From the NCBI GenBank assembly GCA_964545735.1, contig CAZJGS010000110.1, positions 1 through 8,550 on the forward strand: a stretch of 8,550 nt of DNA, read 5' to 3'. The translations under genes were made by a program, and so were the position numbers. Source of the DNA: Pleomorphochaeta sp964545735 (GTDB taxonomy: Bacteria; Spirochaetota; Spirochaetia; Sphaerochaetales; Sphaerochaetaceae). A model generated the notes under the pieces. It was not told the origin of the DNA and did not search any database. It worked only from the letters and a program-made list of their open reading frames with translations. Of the stretch, positions 1 to 6,244 are shown piece after piece; the first letter of the stretch is position 1, and the number at the start of each line of letters is the position of its first letter.

Positions 1-34
1 ATACACACTTCACATCAGCCGCAGCACAGGCCAG

Positions 35-3000
35 TTATTCCCCACGTGTAATCTCGTCCGCTATCAATTCAGCCTGTTTCAAAACCGTTTCTGTTGCCAG
101 TTTCTGCATATCCGGTGGATAGCCATACTGTCTCAGTGTTCTTTTTACGATGACTTTCAGTTTTGCCTTTACGCTTTCCTTGATTGTCCAGTCGATTGAT
201 GCGTTTTTCTTTACTCTTTCAAACAATACAACGGCAAGTTCTCTTAATTTGTCTTTTCCCATTACCTCTTGCGCACTGTCATTGTTGGCAATGGCTGTAT
301 AAAAAGCATATTCAAAATCCGATAAGCCCATCTCTTGGGACTCTTTGTCCATCTCCTGTATTTCTTTGCCTAATGCGATCAATTCCTCAATGACTTCTGC
401 GGCGGTTAAGATTTTGCTGTGATATTTTTTGATGGAGTTTTCCAGCATTTCCATTAAGGATTTGCTCTGTACAAGGTTCTTTTTTGTTCTTGCTTTTATT
501 TCCTCATTGAGCAGCTTTTTCAAGACTTCCAGTGCAATGTTTTTGTGTTGCATATTTTTTACTTCCAGAAGGAACTCTTCTGAAAATATCGATATGTCCG
601 GCTTTTTAATTCCTGCAGCATCAAAGACATCGATAACCTGCTCGGTCACCAGCGCCTTGTCAATGACCTGCCTGATCACTGTTTCCATTTCCTCATCGGT
701 TTTGCCAGCACCCGTGACGTCAAATTTTGCCAATCGTGCTTTTACCGCCTGAAAGAACCCTACCTCATCCTTGACATCCATTGCCTGTTCGTGGGGGATG
801 GCAATAGAAAAGACCTGGGACAAGGCGTTAACCTCGTTGATGTATCTTTTTTTCCCGTTTTCCAGACCAAGGATGTGTTCTTCTGCGGCAAGAATAAGAC
901 TAAGCTTCTTCCCTGTGTCAGCCGCGAAGTATTCTTCATAGGCAAAACCATGAAACATCTGAGAAACGACTTCCAGCTTTTCCAGCATCATTTGAACCGC
1001 TTTTTCCTGCGCGATTGCCGGATCGCCTTTCCCACCGCTGTCCGAATAGAACGACAATGCCTTTTTAAGATCTGAGGCGATGCCAAGGTAATCGACTATA
1101 AGCCCGCCGGGTTTATCCTCATAGACGCGGTTGACCCTGGCGATTGCCTGCATCAGATTATGCCCTTTCATGGGTTTGTCTATGTAAAGCGTGTGCAGTG
1201 AAGGAACATCAAACCCCGTCAGCCACATATCCCTGACAATAACCAGTTTGAGTTCATCATCCGGATCTTTCATCCTATCGGCTAGTGCTCTGCGTTGATC
1301 TTTTGTTGTATGGTGTTTGGAGATTTCAGGCCCATCAGAGGATGCAGACGTCATCACCACTTTAATGACACCTTTTTTCAGGTCGTCACTGTGCCACTCG
1401 GGTTTGATGTCGATGATTGCTTTATAAAGATTGGCGGCAATTCGGCGAGACATGGCAACAATCATGGCCTTGCCTTCAAATACTTCCTGTCTTTGTTCAA
1501 AATGATCGATAATATCCTGAGCCACCTGTTTTATTCGGTCTTCACTTCCAATGAGCGCTTCCAGTTGTGTCCATTTTGCCTTGGCCTTTTGCGTAACGGT
1601 AAATTCTCCCACTTCCAGTTCATCGTCCAGATCGTCAACAAGCTTTCGGCCCTCTTCGCTGAGGTTAATCTTCGCCAGTCTGCTCTCGTAAAAAATCCTG
1701 ACCGTTGCGCCATCATCAACCGCTTGGAGGATATCGTAAACATCAACATAGTTGCCAAATACCGCCGGTGTATTGACGTCGGTGTTTTCAATGGGCGTTC
1801 CGGTAAAACCGAGATAGGTTGCATGGGGCAAGGCATCCCGTAGATACTTGGCAAACCCGTACACAGTCTTTTTGCCGACTATGGCACCGTTTTCGTCCTT
1901 GGCGTCGATGGTCTTGGCCTTAAACCCATACTGCGTCCGGTGGGCTTCGTCGGCAATGACGATGATGTTTTCTCTCTCCGAAAGGGTCTCATAGATATTG
2001 CCATTATCGGGTTGGAATTTTTGGATGGTGGTAAACACCACACCGCCCGATGCAACCTTGAGCAAATCCTTCAGGTGGTCTCTGTTTTCCGCCTGTACCG
2101 GCTCCTGCCTGAGCAGTTGCTTCGAGGCGGCAAAGGTATCGAATAGCTGATCATCCAAATCATTCCTGTCGGTAATGACCACAACAGTGGGGTTATCCAT
2201 AGCCAGGACAATCTTTCCCGTATAAAAAACCATGGACAGAGATTTGCCGCTTCCCTGCGTGTGCCATACCACGCCGCCCTTCCTGTCCCCCACAGGTTGA
2301 GAATCCACTCCGGTAAGACCATAGCTTGCGGGGGATTCCGTCAACATCGGCCCATCTGATATCTTGGCTTTGGTTGCGGAATAGCCGGATGCCCTCAGGG
2401 TCGATTCTACGGCTCGATTCACCGCATAGTGCTGGTGATAGGATGCCATTTTCTTTACGGTCTCAATGGTGATTATGCCTGTTTTCCTGTCTTCTTTCTT
2501 TGATTTTTCAAAGACAATGAAATGACGGATCAAGTCCAGCAGGGTTTTCTTGTCGAGCATCCCCTTAATCAGAGTTTCCAGCTGCCCGATGAGCGCTGAG
2601 GCTTCAACCTTGCCGTCTGATGTTTTCCAGGCCATGAAACGGGTGAATCCAGAGGAAATAGTGCCAGCTTTTGCTTCCAGGCCGTCGGAAATAATCATCA
2701 ATCCGTTATAGGTAAACAACACTGGAATAGCCTGTTTATATGTTTGCAGTTGTTTAAAAGCCGACCTTACAGTTGCGTTTTCATCAACAGGATTTTTAAG
2801 CTCAATAACAACGAGGGGTAAGCCGTTCACAAACAGAATCACATCCGGCCGTTTGTTGACATTGTTTTCGATGACGGTAAACTGGTTAGCAACCAGAAAA
2901 TCATTATTTTCCGGATTCTTAAAGTCAATGAGCCAAGCCAGATCGCCTCGGCTGTTGCCGTCCTTTTGGTAGCTGACCTTGATGCCTTCAGTAAGCATCC

Positions 3001-3274
3001 GGTGGAAAGCTTCATTGTTAGCAATCAGTTCAGGGGAACTGAGCCGCTGGATCTGCTTGATGGCGTCTTCCAGGATATCCTCCGGAAGTGTGGGATTAAT
3101 CCTTCTGACGGCTGTCCGCAGTCGCTCCAGAAGCAACACGTCCTCAAACAATTCCCGTTCCGGCGTCTTGCTGTCCGGGGCGATGGATGGTGCGTAAATA
3201 TACTGGTAGCCCTGCTTTTCAAGTAGTTCGATGGTAAACTTTTCGATTGCGCTTTCGGTTATTCTATTTCCCAT
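35..3274 (-). CDS. hsdR: Type I restriction-modification system restriction subunit HsdR
   Basis: HsdR (1079 aa, normal length) joins the HsdM2-HsdS complex, translocates DNA using ATP and cuts far from the unmethylated target. Domains in order: a PD-(D/E)xK nuclease around residues 110-165 with RPDVILF (D144) and VIELK (E158, K160); helicase motor 1 with Walker A TQGSGKS (339-345), DEAH at 442-445 and FTGTP at 490-494; motor 2 with MIVAMSRR near 604-611, LTGFDVPS near 685-692 and QAIARVNR at 709-716; and a helical C-terminal region resembling DUF3387 that ends ATETVLKQAELIADEI. All catalytic motifs checked are present, so it looks functional. The ATG at 3274 overlaps the rhuM stop by 11 bases (ATGGGAAATAG), with only a weak GGGG six bases upstream, which suggests coupled translation. 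Its first ~100 bases have two decayed relatives upstream, at 4700-4790 and 4330-4369. Confidence 0.97.
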   Translation of the reverse strand: MGNRITESAIEKFTIELLEKQGYQYIYAPSIAPDSKTPERELFEDVLLLERLRTAVRRINPTLPEDILEDAIKQIQRLSSPELIANNEAFHRMLTEGIKVSYQKDGNSRGDLAWLIDFKNPENNDFLVANQFTVIENNVNKRPDVILFVNGLPLVVIELKNPVDENATVRSAFKQLQTYKQAIPVLFTYNGLMIISDGLEAKAGTISSGFTRFMAWKTSDGKVEASALIGQLETLIKGMLDKKTLLDLIRHFIVFEKSKKEDRKTGIITIETVKKMASYHQHYAVNRAVESTLRASGYSATKAKISDGPMLTESPASYGLTGVDSQPVGDRKGGVVWHTQGSGKSLSMVFYTGKIVLAMDNPTVVVITDRNDLDDQLFDTFAASKQLLRQEPVQAENRDHLKDLLKVASGGVVFTTIQKFQPDNGNIYETLSERENIIVIADEAHRTQYGFKAKTIDAKDENGAIVGKKTVYGFAKYLRDALPHATYLGFTGTPIENTDVNTPAVFGNYVDVYDILQAVDDGATVRIFYESRLAKINLSEEGRKLVDDLDDELEVGEFTVTQKAKAKWTQLEALIGSEDRIKQVAQDIIDHFEQRQEVFEGKAMIVAMSRRIAANLYKAIIDIKPEWHSDDLKKGVIKVVMTSASSDGPEISKHHTTKDQRRALADRMKDPDDELKLVIVRDMWLTGFDVPSLHTLYIDKPMKGHNLMQAIARVNRVYEDKPGGLIVDYLGIASDLKKALSFYSDSGGKGDPAIAQEKAVQMMLEKLEVVSQMFHGFAYEEYFAADTGKKLSLILAAEEHILGLENGKKRYINEVNALSQVFSIAIPHEQAMDVKDEVGFFQAVKARLAKFDVTGAGKTDEEMETVIRQVIDKALVTEQVIDVFDAAGIKKPDISIFSEEFLLEVKNMQHKNIALEVLKKLLNEEIKARTKKNLVQSKSLMEMLENSIKKYHSKILTAAEVIEELIALGKEIQEMDKESQEMGLSDFEYAFYTAIANNDSAQEVMGKDKLRELAVVLFERVKKNASIDWTIKESVKAKLKVIVKRTLRQYGYPPDMQKLATETVLKQAELIADEITRGE

Positions 3275-4295
3275 CTTTTTCCCCGGTAATCAGTTTTACT
3301 TCTTTGTCAAAATCAGAGAGGTAGTCTTTATCCTGCCCGATTCGGTACCCCTCATATTCCTGCTCAGCTTTGAGCTTGGCCTCCAATGCGGTAACTTTGC
3401 CCTTATCCTGAAGAATGGGATAGTTAGACAATTCCAAAAAGTTGTTCAGAAATTCAATCCAGTCCGCCATTTTCATCAGAATCTGCCGCTGTGCCCTGTT
3501 TTCCGCCAAATCAAGATAGGCTGAAACGATCTGATTAAGTTCTTTTATGTGTTCTTCACTCAGGTAATTTTTTGCAACAGCAACATCTGATTTTAAGATT
3601 TTGTCGTCCGGCGCATATTTCCAACTGGTCAGACCCATGTGGATTTTAGTCGCATCGGCTGAATCATAAATGATTTCAGCCGCCGTTTTTCCTGTGATGG
3701 CCCAATGCATCTTGTTTTGGACTGTGGCGAAAAAATCTTTGGTAATAGGCGCATGGTTATCATAATCAGCCGAGAGCGCATATATATCGGTAATCTTTTG
3801 ATAAAAGCGCCGCTCACTGGCCCTGATTTCCCGGATACGTTCAAGGAGTTCGTCAAAATAATCTTTACCAAAAGCCCGTTTGCCCTGTTTGAGCCGTTCA
3901 TCATCCAGCACAAATCCTTTGATGATGAATTCCTTCAGAGTTCTGGTGGCCCAGATGCGGAACTGCGTGGCCTGGTAAGAGTTGACGCGGTAGCCGACGG
4001 AGATGATGGCATCGAGGTTATAGAATTCCATTTTTCGCTTGACCTGCCTGCTTCCTTCCATTTGAACTGTTTCCAAAATGGAAAGAGTTGCTTCCTTTTG
4101 CAATTCTCCACTTTCGAATATGTTTGCCAGATGCTTGCTGATGGCGGGTATGTTGACCCCGAAAAGCTCGCCGATTGCCTTTTGCGTCAGCCAAACAGTT
4201 TCGTCTTTAAAAAAGACCTCAATATTCACTTTCCCATCGCTTCCGGTGTAGAGGAGGAAATTTGACTGTTTGTCGGGGAGGTTATTTTTATTCAT
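3264..4295 (-). CDS. RhuM-family protein (R-linked accessory gene of the hsd locus)
   Basis: A 343-aa, full-length member of the family named after rhuM of Salmonella pathogenicity island 3. It is frequently encoded inside Type I RM operons and its biochemical role is not established. Visible features: NIEVFFKDETVWLTQK (residues 24-39); a helix-turn-helix-like region, IGELFGVNIPAISKHLANIF (41-60); the hallmark FYNLDAIISVGYRVNS (91-106); QFRIWATRTLKEFI (111-124); and a largely helical C-terminal half including HWAITGKTAAEIIYDSADA (197-215). It has no signal peptide or membrane segment, so a cytoplasmic DNA-associated protein is likely. The start at 4295 has GGAGG nine bases upstream; the frame extends back to a TTG at 4394, but that DNA belongs to the truncated rhuM and the hsdR relic. 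It overlaps the truncated rhuM by 8 bases and hsdR by 11 bases. It lacks the CAKFAHTA stretch of its neighbour, so the two are divergent homologues and not a recent tandem duplication. Confidence 0.9.
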   Translation of the reverse strand: MNKNNLPDKQSNFLLYTGSDGKVNIEVFFKDETVWLTQKAIGELFGVNIPAISKHLANIFESGELQKEATLSILETVQMEGSRQVKRKMEFYNLDAIISVGYRVNSYQATQFRIWATRTLKEFIIKGFVLDDERLKQGKRAFGKDYFDELLERIREIRASERRFYQKITDIYALSADYDNHAPITKDFFATVQNKMHWAITGKTAAEIIYDSADATKIHMGLTSWKYAPDDKILKSDVAVAKNYLSEEHIKELNQIVSAYLDLAENRAQRQILMKMADWIEFLNNFLELSNYPILQDKGKVTALEAKLKAEQEYEGYRIGQDKDYLSDFDKEVKLITGEKDGK

Positions 4296-4647
4296 GACCA
4301 TTTGCCTCCATATAGTTTGCTGGTGAAGACGTGAATGTATATGCAGCTCCGCTTTTCGAGAAGTTCGATGACAGGACCGTCCCTTCTCCTTCAATTTGAA
4401 CTATCGAGGAATCCTCGGCAGTATGTGCAAATTTTGCACATACTGTATCTTCCTGTAATTCATTCTCTAAAAAAATGTTTCCCAAATGCTTGGTAACAAC
4501 CGTTCTATCTACATCAAACAGTTCCGCCATTCGTTTTTGAGGCAGCCAGATGTTTTCACTGGCGTACAGCACTTCTATATTAATTCCCCCCTCAGGGGTT
4601 TGATATACAGCGATCTGATTGTCAGGGATCTTTTTTGTTTTTTTCAT
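4288..4647 (-). CDS. Truncated RhuM-like protein (N-terminal DNA-binding part; tail read out of an hsdR relic)
   Basis: This 119-aa product matches only the N-terminal part of RhuM-family proteins (Virulence_RhuM; full members are about 340 aa). Residues 11-86 align with the intact neighbour: INIEVLYASENIWLPQKRMA, then helix-turn-helix-like LFDVDRTVVTKHLGNIF and the family motif VCAKFAHTA. The family sequence stops around IVQIEGEG (residues 82-89). The FYNLDAIISVGYR segment and the whole C-terminal half are missing. The last ~30 residues come from DNA that, in another frame, encodes VIELLEKRSCIYIH, resembling the start of HsdR, so the tail is not native. The ATG at 4647 has GAGAGGG seven bases upstream, and the TAA overlaps the next gene's ATG by 8 bases (ATGAATAA), so it may still serve as a coupled leader. 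It is probably a decayed gene; a small DNA-binding product remains possible. Confidence 0.75.
   Translation of the reverse strand: MKKTKKIPDNQIAVYQTPEGGINIEVLYASENIWLPQKRMAELFDVDRTVVTKHLGNIFLENELQEDTVCAKFAHTAEDSSIVQIEGEGTVLSSNFSKSGAAYTFTSSPANYMEANGHE
4305..4309 (-). promoter_or_regulatory. Ribosome binding site of the full-length rhuM gene
   Basis: GGAGG on the minus strand, nine bases before the ATG at 4295 and only three before the ATG at 4301. The spacing favours 4295. It lies immediately downstream of hsdR relic copy 2. Confidence 0.75.
4330..4369 (-). pseudogene. Relic of the hsdR 5' end (copy 2), inside the 3' end of the truncated rhuM gene
   Basis: Read on the minus strand from 4369, the sequence encodes IELLEKRSCIYIH in the frame that is not used by the truncated rhuM gene, against IELLEKQGYQYIY in HsdR. 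By eye about 30 of 40 bases match hsdR 3193-3232, including ATCGAACT and GAAAAGC. It shares several variants with copy 1 (for example the TGC codon and CATT). It lies exactly where RhuM-family similarity breaks off, so it marks a recombination junction. It is shorter and more diverged than copy 1. Confidence 0.6.
4419..4445. repeat. 27-bp perfect palindrome inside the truncated rhuM gene
   Basis: The arms are CAGTATGTGCAAA (4419-4431) and its exact reverse complement (4433-4445) around a single central base at 4432. It falls in the codons for TVCAKFAHT, a conserved RhuM-family stretch whose codons are naturally close to self-complementary (TGTGCA.. / ..TGCACA), so protein constraint explains part of it. 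The perfect match also includes synonymous positions. It might act as an operator, a cruciform-forming site or a recombination site. Confidence 0.7.
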
Positions 4648-4657
4648 TGTCTGGCCC

Positions 4658-4685
4658 TCTCTTCCGCCTCTCCACGAGGAAGAGA
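4658..4685 (-). repeat. Short inverted repeat (possible hairpin) upstream of the truncated rhuM gene
   Basis: TCTCTTCC at 4658-4665 is the reverse complement of GGAAGAGA at 4678-4685, an 8-bp stem with a 12-base loop. The stem partly covers GAGAGGG (4655-4661), the likely ribosome binding site of the gene starting at 4647, so folding could limit its translation. There is no U-tract, so a terminator is unlikely. It may be chance. Confidence 0.4.
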
Positions 4686-4699
4686 CACTTAACTAACAC

Positions 4700-4790
4700 C
4701 CGGGGTAGTAGAAGGTACAAATGTGCTGGCAGGCCTGCTTTTCAAGGAGTCCGATGCGGATTTTTCTGTTTGGTTTTCGGTGATTTTCAT
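4700..4790 (-). pseudogene. Relic of the hsdR 5' end (copy 1)
   Basis: This stretch starts with an ATG that overlaps the ATPase stop (ATGA) and resembles the first ~100 bases of the real hsdR (3175-3274). The opening frame reads MKITENQTEK, matching the MGNRITESAIEK start of HsdR. After a one-base loss the match continues in the next frame as IGLLEKQACQHIC against IELLEKQGYQYIY. By eye, 30 of 36 bases match from 4755 down to 4720. The opening frame ends at 4689 after 33 codons, so no functional product is expected. Similarity stops near 4700, after CCCCGG. It is read as a duplicated and decayed hsdR start left when accessory genes entered the locus. Confidence 0.75.
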
Positions 4791-6244
4791 AATTCTCTCA
4801 AAAGCTTAATCATTTCTCCGATTGAATCGTCTAATTCTTGTTGTGTGTATTTTACACTTTTCATAGTCGAGTTTTCAGGGTGATGAATCTTGTTTCTAAT
4901 AAAAGTTTGAAGTGTTACATCTTCTTCGATCTTTACACTCCCGTTTTTTTCACGAGTCCATTTTTTTATCTTTTCTAACCCACTGTCTGTAAAATATTTT
5001 TCAATATCCTTTTCCGTAAACTTTTCTGCTTTCTCTTGTATATACCCATATAATTCATTATGAAACTCCGACATTGGCAAATTATAGGCTTGGTAATTTA
5101 TTTCCCCCCATGAAGGACTCCAAGGAAAAAATCCCCAATCGCTGTCTATCTTTTCAATACTTGAATTATTGTTTTCACGTTTGAAAATAAACAGCCCTAT
5201 ATTTATTAATGAACTATCAGCGAAAAAATACGGAGAATGTGTCGCCAAAAAGATTTGTTTTGTTTTGGATAAGTTTAAAATGGCATTAAACAACTTTATT
5301 TGCGCCCTTGGGTGCAAACAAAGTTCAGGCTCATCAATAAAAAGAAAAAAAGGCTTGCTTACTGATTTTTCTTCAGGATGTTTTATAAGCTCTTCTGCAT
5401 ATACCTGTAGTAGTGCTAATGCAATAGATCGTTGCATTCCACTCCCTTTTTCTTCCATAGGCGTTTCAATTCCATCATCTATATCAATTCTCGTATTTTT
5501 GAAAAATGAATCAATTTTCAACTCATTAAAATGAAAATTAATCTGTGCATCGCCAAACTGTTCTGTAAATATCTTTCTTGTCTTTTCTTCTATCGTTCTT
5601 AACTCTTTTCTTAGTCCTGATTCTTTAGAGTTAAAGGTTATATGAAATTTTTCGGAAAATTCTCTGTAATCGTTTGTTTCCGTAAATTTCTTGGCTATTT
5701 CTTTGAGAAGATTTCCACAAATAGTTGTAGAACCAAAAGTTGTTTGATCGTTGGGGTTTGCATCCGACCAAACAAAATTGGTTTCAAATAATTTTTTTAA
5801 CGGAGCATCTATTCCAGATTCATTTTTAAACTCTTGGGAAGGTTTATCCCATAAGTGAATGGCTTTGATATCTTTTGAGGATCTTAATAGCTTAAAGCAA
5901 TCTTTATCGTTATACTCATAAACATATTTTTTAAAAACAGGCACTTTATTCTGTTGTGAGAAATGATCAATAACATCATTAACATTTCCATAAAATGTAA
6001 GTTCAACGCTTACATCCTCACCTTTGTTGGCATTCTTATTTTTAAAATCAGAAAGATTTTTCTTTGTGCTATCTCGCAAAAAATCGATAGCCTCAAAAAC
6101 TGTAGATTTCCCCGTATTATTTTCACCAACAAAAATATTTAATCCACTTCCAAGAGCGTTGCCATCTGGCACATTAAATTTTACAGGAGACAAATCACTA
6201 CCAAAACACTTAAAGTTTTTTATTTGTAACTCACTAATAAACAT
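4787..6244 (-). CDS. AAA/SMC-like ATP-binding protein with a possible C-terminal HEPN-type motif
   Basis: A 485-aa ATPase of the AAA_15/AAA_21 (OLD/RecF-like) kind that commonly accompanies Type I RM and other defence loci. An N-terminal strand (MFISELQIKNFKCF) is followed by Walker A GENNTGKST at residues 40-48, an ABC-like signature GSGMQRSIA at 267-275, Walker B FLFIDEPE near 300-307 (catalytic E305) and an H-loop LATHSPYF at 333-340. The insert between Walker A and the signature (about 50-265) contains charged helical stretches. No TOPRIM nuclease domain follows, unlike OLD nucleases. Instead the last ~80 residues carry RNKIHHPEN (R450, H455), fitting the R-phi-x3-H pattern of HEPN RNases. 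The ATG at 6244 was chosen because AAGGGGG lies six bases upstream; the frame could extend to a TTG at 6265, with poorer support. It overlaps hsdS by 11 bases, and its TGA overlaps the next ATG (ATGA). The gene is AT-rich. The ATPase call is firm; a defence role is inference. Confidence 0.9.
   Translation of the reverse strand: MFISELQIKNFKCFGSDLSPVKFNVPDGNALGSGLNIFVGENNTGKSTVFEAIDFLRDSTKKNLSDFKNKNANKGEDVSVELTFYGNVNDVIDHFSQQNKVPVFKKYVYEYNDKDCFKLLRSSKDIKAIHLWDKPSQEFKNESGIDAPLKKLFETNFVWSDANPNDQTTFGSTTICGNLLKEIAKKFTETNDYREFSEKFHITFNSKESGLRKELRTIEEKTRKIFTEQFGDAQINFHFNELKIDSFFKNTRIDIDDGIETPMEEKGSGMQRSIALALLQVYAEELIKHPEEKSVSKPFFLFIDEPELCLHPRAQIKLFNAILNLSKTKQIFLATHSPYFFADSSLINIGLFIFKRENNNSSIEKIDSDWGFFPWSPSWGEINYQAYNLPMSEFHNELYGYIQEKAEKFTEKDIEKYFTDSGLEKIKKWTREKNGSVKIEEDVTLQTFIRNKIHHPENSTMKSVKYTQQELDDSIGEMIKLLREL

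Noticed and set aside
1295..1843. 182-codon open frame on the plus strand
   Set aside because: It lies opposite the conserved HsdR motor domains and its translation resembles no family. It is a shadow of hsdR.
3705..4265. 186-codon open frame on the plus strand
   Set aside because: It is antisense to the conserved RhuM coding sequence and has no recognisable motif. It is a shadow frame.
4296..4394. N-terminal extension of the intact RhuM back to a TTG at 4394
   Set aside because: The extra 33 codons overlap the truncated rhuM and the hsdR relic in another frame and lack family similarity. The GGAGG before 4295 supports the shorter start.
4787..5200. TOPRIM nuclease domain of an OLD-type protein at the ATPase C-terminus
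   Set aside because: After the H-loop there is no E...DxD TOPRIM pattern, and the region is too short for that domain.
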